The notes: generated from the sequence alone by a model not told the origin. Shown: positions 42,745 to 50,904, numbered from the stretch's first letter. The stretch is 64,000 nucleotides of DNA from Exiguobacterium antarcticum DSM 14480 (GCF_000685865.1 NZ_JMKS01000005.1:124001-188000), one strand, 5' to 3'. Translations and numbers: made by a program.

Positions 42745-43452
42745 ATGCTTGCTTGTGGGACGACAGAAGCCAATACCTTTGTTTTATCGACGGAGACACG
42801 AATGATACTTGAAGATTTCATGACCGAGGTGACTTTCAAAAAGGATGCGATCGTTTGTTGGGAAGGGGAACTAAACGATAAGCTGTTTTATGTGAAGCAA
42901 GGCGGTGTCAAATTGTCGAAGTTGACGAAAAAGGGAAGTCCTTTGATGATGTTTTTGTATTTTAAAGGGGACTTATTTGGTGAATTTGATGTCGGAGAGG
43001 CATTTCCAAGTTCGTATAGCGTCGAAACGATGGAAGACAGCGTACTTGGTGTCATCCCTAAAAGTAAGTTAGAAGAACTGATGAAACGCGATGGAGTTTT
43101 TGCGTTAGAAATCATGCGCTGGCAAGCACTCATGCGAAAACAGTCAGAAACGAAATTACGAGATCTTTTATTATTCGGAAAACAAGGTGCCCTTGCTTCG
43201 ACCTTGCTCCGCTTGATTGCGATGAACGGAAAACAAGTTGGAGAAGACTATATACTTTCGGATCGACCGTCAGATAGTGAACTCGGACAATTGATTGGCG
43301 CACCACGTGAAACCGTCAATCGGATGTTTTCCCAGTGGAAAAAGGACAAAGTCATTTCATCAACCACTACTAAAATCATCATTCATGATGCCAAGTATCT
43401 AAGGGACCTATGTCACTGTGAAGGTTGTCCGGTAGGCGTTTGCCGGATTTAA
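42745..43452 (+). CDS. fnr: Crp/Fnr-family oxygen regulator with C-terminal iron-sulfur cysteines
   Basis: 235 residues. Cyclic-nucleotide-type beta barrel (LNDKLFYVKQGGVKLSKLTKKG, GDLFGEF), dimer helix, and winged helix with SELGQLIGAPRETVNRMFSQWKK as recognition helix. The extreme C-terminus LCHCEGCPVGVC holds four Cys; in B. subtilis Fnr a C-terminal Cys set binds the [4Fe-4S] cluster that senses oxygen, unlike the N-terminal set of E. coli Fnr. The protein should bind TGTGA-N6-TCACA boxes under low oxygen. The ba3 oxidase operon lies 200 bases downstream and has such a box. Confidence 0.92.
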   Translation: MLACGTTEANTFVLSTETRMILEDFMTEVTFKKDAIVCWEGELNDKLFYVKQGGVKLSKLTKKGSPLMMFLYFKGDLFGEFDVGEAFPSSYSVETMEDSVLGVIPKSKLEELMKRDGVFALEIMRWQALMRKQSETKLRDLLLFGKQGALASTLLRLIAMNGKQVGEDYILSDRPSDSELGQLIGAPRETVNRMFSQWKKDKVISSTTTKIIIHDAKYLRDLCHCEGCPVGVCRI

Positions 43453-43460
43453 TAGTTTTA

Positions 43461-43498
43461 GGATCAATCCTCTTGTCTTTGAGACAGGAGGATTTTTT
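43461..43498 (+). terminator. Rho-independent terminator after fnr
   Basis: AATCCTCTTGTC...GACAGGAGGATT followed by T6. Confidence 0.88.
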
Positions 43499-43570
43499 GA
43501 TTTGTTGTATTACAAAATGTGAACTTTATGTGTGTTTTTTAAATGGAAACAGCGAAATTGTCACAACTAC

Positions 43571-43586
43571 TGTGATTTTTATCACG
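43571..43586 (+). promoter_or_regulatory. Fnr box upstream of the ba3 oxidase operon
   Basis: TGTGATTTTTATCACG matches TGTGA-N6-TCACA except for the last base. Immediately upstream is TCACAACTACTGTGA, an everted repeat of the same half-site. A -10-like TAAAAT at 43609-43614 would place the transcription start near 43620, putting the box centre near -41.5, the usual position for direct activation. Confidence 0.7.
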
Positions 43587-43657
43587 GTTTCTTGATGCGA
43601 GTCTTATTTAAAATAAAGGTACATCACCGAGGTGAAATGAGAAAGGGGTTTTACGTC

Positions 43658-43771
43658 ATGAGTACTAAACCGGAATCGAATTTACATGGAACACTGGTCG
43701 CCGTCTTCATCGTTGCCGGAGTCATCATCGGCATGTGGGGATCGATTTTTCTATTATTTAGTTCAAGATGA
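43658..43771 (+). CDS. Cytochrome c oxidase subunit IIa (ba3 type)
   Basis: 37 residues. ATG 43658 follows AGAAAGGGG. One membrane helix in STKPESNLHGTLVAVFIVAGVIIGMWGSIFLLFSSR, with the LKGTLVSVFxLGxxI...LFxSR pattern of the small single-helix subunit IIa of ba3 oxidases (Thermus and Bacilli). It stabilises the binuclear-centre subunit. It is the first gene of the oxidase operon. Confidence 0.8.
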   Translation: MSTKPESNLHGTLVAVFIVAGVIIGMWGSIFLLFSSR

Positions 43772-43783
43772 GGAGGAAAGACA

Positions 43784-44254
43784 ATGCATATTCATCGTTT
43801 AGAGAAAATTTGGTTAGGATTTGGTTGCGTGATGTTAGCTGTTTTCTTATTGATCATCGGAGTGTCTGCCTTTGCTTCAGGAAATCAGCCACCCTCTGAT
43901 GCCACATTGATTGATCCAACTCAAGTCGATCAGACAAAACCATTCGATAAGCCAGGACTAAAAAAAATTGACGATAACAAATACGAAGCGGTCATGGTTT
44001 CGCAAGCCTTTCAATTCACACCTCAAGACATGGTCATTAAAAAAGGGGCAACCGTTGATTTTCTCGTCACATCAAAAGATGTGGTTCATGGATTTGAAAT
44101 TGTGAAAACAAACGTCAATATGATGGTCGTACCGGGGCATATCAATTCACTGGAGTATACATTTGAAAAAGCCGGTGACTACTTGATTGTCTGTAATGAA
44201 TATTGTGGTACAGCCCATCATATGATGTCGACAAAAATCAAGGTGGTGGATTAA
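43784..44254 (+). CDS. Cytochrome c oxidase subunit II (CuA, ba3 type)
   Basis: 156 residues with one N-terminal membrane helix (IWLGFGCVMLAVFLLIIGVSAFA) and an outer cupredoxin domain. The CuA site is complete: an early His in KDVVHGFEI, then CNEYCGTAHHMM with two bridging Cys, His and Met. It takes electrons from cytochrome c or another donor into the oxidase. Its stop touches the next ATG. The single helix marks the B-type (ba3) class rather than the two-helix A-type. Confidence 0.93.
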   Translation: MHIHRLEKIWLGFGCVMLAVFLLIIGVSAFASGNQPPSDATLIDPTQVDQTKPFDKPGLKKIDDNKYEAVMVSQAFQFTPQDMVIKKGATVDFLVTSKDVVHGFEIVKTNVNMMVVPGHINSLEYTFEKAGDYLIVCNEYCGTAHHMMSTKIKVVD

Positions 44255-45946
44255 ATGAATGCCATTTCTAAAAAATTAAAAGAATTTGAGATGGAGCGGG
44301 GGATACCTGCGACGGAATTAGGCGTAAAAGAAGCGAAACTAGCATTTGCACATGTCAGTTTTTCGCTCGTCGCATTGTTGATCGGTGGATTATGTGGGTT
44401 GTTACAGACGCTTGTGCGGACAGGAGTCATTCCGGAAATCGCCGGAATCGGGTATTACGAATTATTGACAGCACATGGACTGATGCTAGCCATTGTATTT
44501 ACGACATTATTTATCTTTGGATTATTATTCTCATTTTTAGGCCAATCGTTTGGTCGTTTTGAAGAATTTCCGAGACGACTGGGATGGGTTGGTTTTTGGT
44601 TGATGATGCTTGGAGTCGTGCTCGTCACCTGGATGGTCCTTGCGGGTGAAGCCTCGGTCTTATACACTTTTTATGCGCCATTAAAGGCACATCCTGTCTT
44701 TTATATTGGTCTTGTTATTTTTGTCGTCGGGACTTGGATTTCTTCCGGTGCGATGTTCCGGATGTACGCTGATTATAAACGGGAACACCCGGGTGTTCAT
44801 CCGCCACTACAGGCATACATGAGCATCATGACCGTGTTGTTATGGGTTGTTGCGACGCTAGGTGTTGCTGCTACGATTTTGTTCCAACTCTTGCCGTTGT
44901 CACTCGGTTGGACGGATAAAGTTGGGATCGAGCTATCACGGACACTGTTTTGGTATTTTGGTCATCCCCTCGTCTATTTTTGGTTATTACCAGCATATAT
45001 TGTGTGGTATACGGTGATTCCTAAAATTGTCGGAGGAAAGATTTTTTCCGATGCCTTAGCCCGGATGTCATTTTTATTGTTTTTATTGTTTTCTTTCCCT
45101 GTTGGCTTTCACCATCAATTATTAGAACCTGGTATTTCAGCATTTTGGAAATACATTCAAGTCGTTTTGACGTTTCTTGTCATCATTCCATCGTTGATGA
45201 CGGCATTTTCGATGTTTGCCACATTTGAATTAGCGGGAAGACGAAACGGAGCCACCGGCTTATTCGGATGGATCAAGAAGATGCCGTATCGAGATGTTCG
45301 ATTTTTAGCTCCATTCGTCGGGATGTTATTTTTTATTCCGGCTGGTGCGGGCGGCGTCATCAACGCTTCCCACCAATTAAATATCGTTGTTCATAATACG
45401 CTGTGGGTGACGGGACATTTTCATATCACGGTCGGAGCAGCTGTCGCCTTGACGTTTTTTGGAACAGCGTATTGGCTGGTTCCGTTGTTAAGAGGGCGGA
45501 CACTGACGAAGCAACTCAATCGTATCGGTCTTATTCAAACAGCAACGTGGACGATTGGGATGCTCTTTATGTCAACCGCGATGCATATCTCAGGCTTACT
45601 CGGAAACCCAAGACGGACTGGTCCGGCAGCCTATTTTAAAGATTCATTGGTAGCCGACTGGATTCCCTATCACGCTGCGATGGCAATCGGTGGGACGATT
45701 TTGTTCATCTCGATCCTGTTGTTTTTATTCGCGATGTTCCAACTTGCTTTTCGGGCTCCAAAAGGAATCGAGGAATTTCCGGTTGCTGAAACAGAAGAAG
45801 CGGCGATGCAGACACCACTTTTCTTTGAGAATTGGAAACTTTGGATTTTCGTGACGTTTGCATTGATTGCTTTTGCGTATACGGTCCCGATTTGGCATAT
45901 GATTGAGAATGCGCCTCCTGGGGCACCTGGATGGAAATTGTGGTGA
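44255..45946 (+). CDS. Cytochrome c oxidase subunit I (ba3 type, B-class heme-copper oxidase)
   Basis: 563 residues, about 12-13 membrane helices. LLTAHGLMLAIVF has a heme His, FWYFGHPLVYFWLLPAYIVWY holds the CuB His and the covalently linked Tyr region, and INASHQLNIVVHNTLWVTGHFHITVGAAVAL holds two CuB His and the heme pair HFH. It reduces oxygen to water and pumps protons via a K-path-like route. The B-class usually has high oxygen affinity, in keeping with Fnr-type control upstream. A strong terminator follows. Confidence 0.93.
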   Translation: MNAISKKLKEFEMERGIPATELGVKEAKLAFAHVSFSLVALLIGGLCGLLQTLVRTGVIPEIAGIGYYELLTAHGLMLAIVFTTLFIFGLLFSFLGQSFGRFEEFPRRLGWVGFWLMMLGVVLVTWMVLAGEASVLYTFYAPLKAHPVFYIGLVIFVVGTWISSGAMFRMYADYKREHPGVHPPLQAYMSIMTVLLWVVATLGVAATILFQLLPLSLGWTDKVGIELSRTLFWYFGHPLVYFWLLPAYIVWYTVIPKIVGGKIFSDALARMSFLLFLLFSFPVGFHHQLLEPGISAFWKYIQVVLTFLVIIPSLMTAFSMFATFELAGRRNGATGLFGWIKKMPYRDVRFLAPFVGMLFFIPAGAGGVINASHQLNIVVHNTLWVTGHFHITVGAAVALTFFGTAYWLVPLLRGRTLTKQLNRIGLIQTATWTIGMLFMSTAMHISGLLGNPRRTGPAAYFKDSLVADWIPYHAAMAIGGTILFISILLFLFAMFQLAFRAPKGIEEFPVAETEEAAMQTPLFFENWKLWIFVTFALIAFAYTVPIWHMIENAPPGAPGWKLW

Positions 45947-45960
45947 CAGATTGTGCCATA

Positions 45961-46012
45961 CAAAAAACGAACAAATTTCTCCTGTATCTCGGAGGAACTT
46001 GTTCGTTTTTTT
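45961..46012. terminator. Terminator after the oxidase operon
   Basis: AAAAAACGAACAA pairs with TTGTTCGTTTTTTT with an inner TCCT/AGGA stem. Confidence 0.9.
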
Positions 46013-46081
46013 GGATGGAAAATCTATCACATCGAACTTTTTAAGTATAAAAAAAGAAAAAACGAGTTCAACAATCAAAGG

Positions 46082-46711
46082 TTATTTCACAATTCCGTGC
46101 TTAAAGGCATAAACCACCGCTTGTGTCCGATCGACGACATCAAGTTTCGATAAGATGTTTGAGACATGTGTCTTGACGGTCTTCAACGAAATGAACAGTT
46201 CATCGGCGATTTCCTGATTCGCCATGCCACGTGCCATCAATTGCAGGACTTCCTGTTCTCGCTCCGTCAGATCGTCATGCAGGTGGCTCGTTGGTCTTCG
46301 TAATCGTTCCATCATTTTACCGGTGACTTGAGCAGCCATGACGGATTGTCCGCTCGCAGTTTTACGGATGGCCTCCGCGATTTCAAACGCACTAGCTGTT
46401 TTTAAGACATAACTCATGGCTCCTGCTTCAATGACCGGGTAGACTTTTTCATCGTCTAGAAAGCTTGTGACAACAAGAATTTTCGCTTCTGGCCAGTCTT
46501 TACGAATCAATCGTGTTCCTTCAACGCCGTCAACCGGTTCCATGACTAAATCCATTAAAATCACATCAGGCCGATGCTTTAAAGCCAGTTCAGCTCCGAC
46601 CTGTCCATCTGATGCTTCTGCCACAACTTCAATATCTGCTTGAGTGGACAAAAAGGCAGATACACCTGCACGAACCATCTCATGATCATCGACTAATAAC
46701 ACACGTATCAT
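46082..46711 (-). CDS. liaR: LiaR/VraR-like response regulator
   Basis: 209 residues. NarL/FixJ type: receiver domain with Asp54 in ILMDLVMEPVDGVEGTRLIRK, in which the ME insert (DLVMEPVDG) is typical of LiaR/VraR, and a C-terminal LuxR-type helix-turn-helix with LTEREQEVLQLMARGMANQEIADELFISLKTVKTHVSNIL. It responds to cell-envelope damage through LiaS. Its start overlaps liaS by 4 bases. Last gene of a five-gene lia operon. Confidence 0.92.
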   Translation of the reverse strand: MIRVLLVDDHEMVRAGVSAFLSTQADIEVVAEASDGQVGAELALKHRPDVILMDLVMEPVDGVEGTRLIRKDWPEAKILVVTSFLDDEKVYPVIEAGAMSYVLKTASAFEIAEAIRKTASGQSVMAAQVTGKMMERLRRPTSHLHDDLTEREQEVLQLMARGMANQEIADELFISLKTVKTHVSNILSKLDVVDRTQAVVYAFKHGIVK

Positions 46712-47733
46712 ACTTGCACCATCCGATCTTTTCTCAATTTCACTTCAATTTGTGTACCTTGTCCGGGGACACTGACAAGGCGGATCGTTCCGCCCATCTC
46801 TGCCGTTCGTTCGCGCATTGAATTGATACCGTAAGAAGCAAGCTTCTTTTCATCCACGATGAAACCGACACCATCATCGTTCATGCTCAAGATGATCGTA
46901 TCATTGAATTGACGCAACTCGATATCCATATGTGACGCCTTCGCATGACGTAACGCGTTGGTCAAACCTTCTTGGACGATCCGGAACAGTTCATTTTCAA
47001 TCGGGCGTGGTAACTCAATTGCTTCGAGCTTCCAACTCAGTTCAGTGGATTGTTTTCTAGAGAGTTCTTCAAGAAGTTGAGTAAGTCCTTGTTGTAAGGT
47101 CATCCCTTCGAGTTCAACGGGACGCAACTGCAGCAATAAGGAACGCATTTCTGATTGGGCTGTCTGGGCCATCGTCTCAACGAGATCAATTTGTTTAGCA
47201 GCTGTTTCAGGTTGCGTTAAAATCGTTTGTTTGGCAGCGGTCGTCATCATCGAGATTGCATACAGTTGTTGGGAAACGGAGTCGTGCAGGTCACGAGCAA
47301 GCCGTTTTCGTTCCTCGGTAATCGCTTGAATCCGGACTTGTTCGATATGTTGTGGACGGGTACTGATTTTTTGGACAGTCTCGACTTGTTCATCAATCCG
47401 TTTGCCGATTCGGGATAGGCGTGTCAGCGTGTGGAAATAGGGACCGTTGACAATCGTCACTTCTTTTCCTTGTTCGAGTTCGATGATAGCTGTCGTGACT
47501 TTTTTAAAATCACGCCGTAAAAAGAAATAATGAATACTGCCAACCGCTAAAGGGAGTAGTAAGGAGAGACCGATGACAAGCAGGAGGACCGGAAAGTCCT
47601 GTTGACGGACGAAAAGTACATGCCAATCGACTTGGCGTGTACTTAAAAATAATAACGTCGTCAAAATGGCGGTCAAAAATCCGGTCATGACTTGAAGGGC
47701 GATGACACCAAGTGGGAATTGGTCACGTTTCAT
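46708..47733 (-). CDS. liaS: LiaS/VraS-like sensor histidine kinase
   Basis: 341 residues. Two membrane helices (residues about 10-30 and 46-71) with only a short loop between them, so it is an intramembrane-sensing kinase; then the HisKA_3 segment ERKRLARDLHDSVSQQLYAISMM with phosphorylated His150 and an HATPase domain (NELFRIVQEGLTNALRHAKAS ... GINSMRERTAEMGG). It detects lipid-II-cycle disturbance and is normally kept off by LiaF, which is encoded just upstream with a 4-base overlap. Confidence 0.92.
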   Translation of the reverse strand: MKRDQFPLGVIALQVMTGFLTAILTTLLFLSTRQVDWHVLFVRQQDFPVLLLVIGLSLLLPLAVGSIHYFFLRRDFKKVTTAIIELEQGKEVTIVNGPYFHTLTRLSRIGKRIDEQVETVQKISTRPQHIEQVRIQAITEERKRLARDLHDSVSQQLYAISMMTTAAKQTILTQPETAAKQIDLVETMAQTAQSEMRSLLLQLRPVELEGMTLQQGLTQLLEELSRKQSTELSWKLEAIELPRPIENELFRIVQEGLTNALRHAKASHMDIELRQFNDTIILSMNDDGVGFIVDEKKLASYGINSMRERTAEMGGTIRLVSVPGQGTQIEVKLRKDRMVQV

Positions 47734-48449
47734 ATCGATGTCACCTCCACGTTTCCGATACCGAGCATGACATGAATCCGTACTTTTCGTACCGCCTCGT
47801 CATATTCAGGAGCCCGGTATTGAATCCGTCGATTGAAAAACGTCGGAATCCGACGGACATCGGTTTTGACGCTTCCGAATCCGATCGACGTATCGAGCGT
47901 ATAATCGTAACCCGACGGTAACAAGATCCGGACGTCTCCGACGACACCACTGACGACGATCAAGGTTTCGCCTTCAGGCACATAAGCATGAGTCAAATCA
48001 ATCTCTAAATCACGAACGATGAACTGTTCACTTAAATCCTTTAGGACATAGGGAAGTTCTTGTTGTGTCGTAAACGAATATGCCGGTTGAATTTTGATGC
48101 CTTCTTCCTCATACAGACTAGGAGAAATCTTCGAAAAGAAAAATTCTCTGACCGAGTGTCGTGTGACGAGAATGATTCCGAGATATAGTAGGATTCCTGC
48201 AATGACGAATCCGATAGCGGCCGAACTCAGAACGACACCAGCTAAGATGATTGTACCAACGACATAAAACAAAATGGCGAGTTTTTCATGATTTCTTTTA
48301 CGGAAATAGATTCCGACATAGTACAGTAAAAACGGAAACAGGACTCCGAATAACACATTCCCGGCACCTGTCGTCAAATCATAAAATAATCCGAGGGCGA
48401 ACAGGATCGACACGTAACCGACTAATTGTTTTGTACTTAATCGTCGCAC
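47730..48449 (-). CDS. liaF: LiaF-like membrane inhibitor of LiaS
   Basis: 239 residues from GTG 48449, preceded by GGAAGGAG; the longer frame to 48503 includes the liaH-liaF hairpin and is rejected. Four hydrophobic segments in the N-terminal half (LVGYVSILFALGLFYDLT, NVLFGVLFPFLLYYVGIYF, LAILFYVVGTIILAGVVL, IGFVIAGILLYLGIILV) are followed by a soluble C-terminal domain with LPYVLKDLSEQFIVRDLEIDLTHAYVPEGETLIVVSGVVGDVRILLP, the DUF2154/toast_rack type of LiaF/VraT. It holds LiaS inactive without envelope stress. Confidence 0.9.
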   Translation of the reverse strand: MRRLSTKQLVGYVSILFALGLFYDLTTGAGNVLFGVLFPFLLYYVGIYFRKRNHEKLAILFYVVGTIILAGVVLSSAAIGFVIAGILLYLGIILVTRHSVREFFFSKISPSLYEEEGIKIQPAYSFTTQQELPYVLKDLSEQFIVRDLEIDLTHAYVPEGETLIVVSGVVGDVRILLPSGYDYTLDTSIGFGSVKTDVRRIPTFFNRRIQYRAPEYDEAVRKVRIHVMLGIGNVEVTSI

Positions 48450-48477
48450 GAGGAATCTCCTTCCTGACATGACAAAG

Positions 48478-48495
48478 GGAGGCAACGATGCCTCC
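48478..48495 (-). terminator. Weak hairpin between liaH and liaF
   Basis: On the minus strand GGAGGCA-TCGT-TGCCTCC followed by CTTTG. The T-run is short, so it should only reduce read-through, as in the B. subtilis lia operon where liaIH is the abundant transcript. Confidence 0.55.
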
Positions 48496-48508
48496 TTCAT
48501 CAAAACAC

Positions 48509-49132
48509 TTATTTTTGGAAACGACGTTCGAGTTCGGCAATCCGTGCATCGATGTCATCTTCTGCGATGGTCGCTTCTTCTACCTTCGTTTCATCTTCTT
48601 CAACTGTAAATGGATGTTGCTCTTCCTTAATAGTAGCATTTGGTTCACGTTCTAGCACCTGGTTCATCTTTGATTTTAGATTCGAGACGTTTTCACGCAT
48701 CATCCATTCATACCGTTTGTTTTGTAAATCTTCTAATTTCAGTTTTAATTCAAGTGCTTCCCGTTCCAGTTGGTTCAATTCCCGTTTCGTCTCTTCGATC
48801 AATTCTTCAAAGAAACGGAACTGCTCGCCATAATGTTTGGATTCAATTGCAGCCCGTTCGGCAAGCTCTTGTTCGCCTGCTTCTTTGGCGATTTCGACCT
48901 GCGTAAAGCGTTTGTCTGCCAACTCTTTGGCTTCATCTTGTTTATGTGTCAGTTCGACGAGTAACGTCCGTTGGCGTTCGAGTAGCCGGTCGATTTCTTT
49001 TAGGTCGGATTCAGTCGTCCGAATATGGCGGACCAACTTCTTAGCCGGTGCTTCGCCTTGATCTGCTGCTTTCTTGACTTCCGTCATCATTTGATTGGCA
49101 AACTCGTTTAATTGGTCAAATACGTTTTTCAT
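48509..49132 (-). CDS. liaH: PspA/LiaH-like phage-shock protein
   Basis: 207 residues from ATG 49132, preceded by AAGGAGG; the in-frame extension to 49261 overlaps liaI and is rejected. It is almost entirely coiled-coil helix (KKLVRHIRTTESDLKEIDRLLERQRTLLVELTHKQDEAKELADKRF ...), as in the PspA/IM30/Vipp1 family, with an acidic C-terminus (VEEDETKVEEATIAEDDIDARIAELERRFQK) holding the last helix. LiaH rings bind damaged membrane at LiaI foci. It is encoded between liaI and liaF. Confidence 0.88.
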   Translation of the reverse strand: MKNVFDQLNEFANQMMTEVKKAADQGEAPAKKLVRHIRTTESDLKEIDRLLERQRTLLVELTHKQDEAKELADKRFTQVEIAKEAGEQELAERAAIESKHYGEQFRFFEELIEETKRELNQLEREALELKLKLEDLQNKRYEWMMRENVSNLKSKMNQVLEREPNATIKEEQHPFTVEEDETKVEEATIAEDDIDARIAELERRFQK

Positions 49133-49187
49133 GAAAAATTCCTCCTTGGATGTAAGTTCATTTGTGTGTTTGGGATTAAACGGTCGA

Positions 49188-49568
49188 TTAGTGGCGTTTT
49201 TGATCGAGATCCTTCCAATCGGCTTCAAAATGCGTCGAAGTTGTCGAACGACGGCGGGCAAATAAAGTATTTAAATCAACACGTTGCATTTTCATTCGCA
49301 TGTATCCGATGTAAAGAGCGAGAGCGGCAGCAATCCCGATGATGGCCCAGATGTTAGACAGAGCTAAACCGATGCCAAGAGCGGCGAGTAATCCGAATCC
49401 GATTTTTGCTAACACTTTTGATGTTTGGACAAACTTACCGATGGCATAAAATGCTATAAGCGCACCGAGCCCGAGTCCGATCATGTGTGGTAATGTACCG
49501 ATGACGACAGCGAGAAGGGCGAGACCGGCAAGTGCCATCAAGACCTGTTTTCCTTTTGATTGCTTCAT
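49188..49568 (-). CDS. liaI: LiaI-like small membrane protein
   Basis: 126 residues with four hydrophobic segments (VLMALAGLALLAVVIGTLPHMIGLGLGALIAFYAIG, then LAKIGFGLLAALGIGLALSNIWAIIGIAAALALYIGYM) and a basic C-terminal tail ending in KDLDQKRH. In B. subtilis, LiaI is the membrane anchor that recruits LiaH; the position as first gene upstream of liaH supports this name, although sequence similarity is loose. AAGGAGG lies before the ATG. Confidence 0.75.
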   Translation of the reverse strand: MKQSKGKQVLMALAGLALLAVVIGTLPHMIGLGLGALIAFYAIGKFVQTSKVLAKIGFGLLAALGIGLALSNIWAIIGIAAALALYIGYMRMKMQRVDLNTLFARRRSTTSTHFEADWKDLDQKRH

Positions 49569-49644
49569 GATGAAGCCTCCTTTTCTTGATACTCTTATCT
49601 TACGGCAGCTGAATGTGAATCACGACGCCCTTCGGACCGTAATT

Positions 49645-49705
49645 CTCTCCGACTTGAGGCGGAGAGTGAAGGTCTGACTTTAGTATGCCTGCTATGTCTG
49701 ACTTA
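49645..49705 (-). promoter_or_regulatory. Candidate lia control region: hairpin and direct repeat
   Basis: GTCTGACTT occurs at 49672-49680 and again at 49696-49704, 24 bases apart, upstream of liaI and close to the divergent rsgA leader. Nearby CTCTCCG-ACTTGAGG-CGGAGAG (49645-49666) can form a hairpin. The repeats are candidate LiaR sites, but this is inference from position and repetition only. Confidence 0.4.
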
Positions 49706-49753
49706 AATAATATGGTAAAATTCGACTATCAGAAACGAGAGGAGTGGTGTTTG

Positions 49754-49819
49754 ATGAGTGCGACTAGCCACGTAATGAATCAATCTATCGGAGTACAGGG
49801 AGGGGTTTCCCTCCCTTAA
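49754..49819 (+). CDS. Short leader ORF upstream of the rsgA-like gene
   Basis: ATG 49754 follows GAGAGGAGTGG by 9 bases and opens a 21-codon ORF (MSATSHVMNQSIGVQGGVSL, then Pro and stop). Its 3' end encodes the hairpin GGGAGGG-GTTT-CCCTCCC (49798-49815), 23 bases before the TTG start of the GTPase gene. The CCCTCCC arm is also complementary to the GAGGAGG ribosome site of that gene. Translation of the leader may therefore switch the downstream site. It may also be coincidence. Confidence 0.45.
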   Translation: MSATSHVMNQSIGVQGGVSLP

Positions 49820-49837
49820 ATCAGAGGAGGAAACCAT

Positions 49838-50887
49838 TTGAACGAATGGGGTAAGTTACCGACAGATGAAGTCGGAACAAATGAACAGTTAGGTCGCGTC
49901 ACGGCGGTCTTCCAAAAGCAATACCGTGTGATGACGGCTGACGGGGAAACATTAAGTGAGTTATCGGGAAAGATGCGGTTTGAAGCGTTGACGAAAGCAG
50001 AACTTCCGGCGGTTGGTGACTGGGTCATCCAATCAGAACGGGAAGTGGGTAAAGGACGCATCGAACGGATTCTGCCGCGAACCTCACAATTTTCCCGAAA
50101 AGCAGCGGGGACGGAAATCGAGGAACAAATCATCTGTGCGAATGTCGACGTCGCGTTACTCGTCATGGCGTTTGGACACGATTTCAACGTTCGCCGTTTA
50201 GAGCGGTATTTGACGGTCGCTTGGGAAGCGGGGGTCAAACCACTGATCGTATTGACGAAAAAAGGTTTAATCGATAACGTGGACAAACCGCTTTCAGAGG
50301 TTGAAGAGATTGTATTCGGAACACCTTATTTTGCCGTGGACTCGTTGACGGGAGAAGGATTAGATGCCTTGAAAGACGTCCTGCAACCGCGAGAGACGAT
50401 TGTCCTTGTCGGGTCGTCAGGAGTTGGCAAGTCGACACTCGTGAATGCTTTAGCGGGCGAACAACTGATGGAAACGGGTGGGGTCCGAGAAGACGACGAA
50501 CGGGGACGTCATACGACGACCCACCGGGAACTAAAACGATTAGCCAACGGGTTGTTACTTGTTGATACGCCGGGAATGCGTGAGCTGGGTCTCTGGGACG
50601 GGAGCGAAGGATTAGCTTCTACTTTTTCAGACATCGAGATGCTCGCAAAATCATGTCGCTTTCGGGACTGCCAACACGGAAAAGAGCCGGGGTGTGTGGT
50701 ACAAGCTGCGTTAGCAGAGGGAGAGTTGGCACAAGAACGATGGGACAGCTTTTTGAAGCTGAAGCGTGAAATCGCCTATGCGGAACGTAAACAAAATATT
50801 GCCCTTCAAGTAGCGGAAAAAGAAAAATGGAAAAAAGTGCACAAACAGGCACAGGCCCGGACAAAACTAAAATACCAGAAACGCTGA
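49838..50887 (+). CDS. RsgA-like ribosome-associated GTPase (paralogue)
   Basis: 349 residues from TTG 49838, preceded by AGAGGAGG. OB-fold N-terminus (EQLGRVTAVFQKQYRVMTADGETLSE), circularly permuted GTPase with VLTKKGLID (G4), VLVGSSGVGKSTLVNAL (G1) and LLVDTPGMRELGL (G3) and the switch segment GRHTTTHREL; then a zinc knuckle with C-x4-C-x-H-x5-C (CRFRDCQHGKEPGC). RsgA checks maturation of the 30S decoding centre. Bacilli commonly keep a standard rsgA near prkC/rpmB; this locus, next to a lia operon and an ABC-F gene, is probably a second copy. It has a longer basic C-terminus (RTKLKYQKR). Confidence 0.88.
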   Translation: MNEWGKLPTDEVGTNEQLGRVTAVFQKQYRVMTADGETLSELSGKMRFEALTKAELPAVGDWVIQSEREVGKGRIERILPRTSQFSRKAAGTEIEEQIICANVDVALLVMAFGHDFNVRRLERYLTVAWEAGVKPLIVLTKKGLIDNVDKPLSEVEEIVFGTPYFAVDSLTGEGLDALKDVLQPRETIVLVGSSGVGKSTLVNALAGEQLMETGGVREDDERGRHTTTHRELKRLANGLLLVDTPGMRELGLWDGSEGLASTFSDIEMLAKSCRFRDCQHGKEPGCVVQAALAEGELAQERWDSFLKLKREIAYAERKQNIALQVAEKEKWKKVHKQAQARTKLKYQKR

Positions 50888-50904
50888 TATCAGAACGAAT
50901 GTCA

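Noticed and set aside
45670-46078. Three overlapping minus-strand frames at the end of the oxidase subunit I gene
   Set aside because: They run through the conserved C-terminus of subunit I and the terminator; no ribosome site.
49816-50286. Minus-strand frame of 156 codons inside the rsgA-like gene
   Set aside because: Antisense of a clear GTPase; composition is Ser/Arg-rich as expected for a shadow frame.
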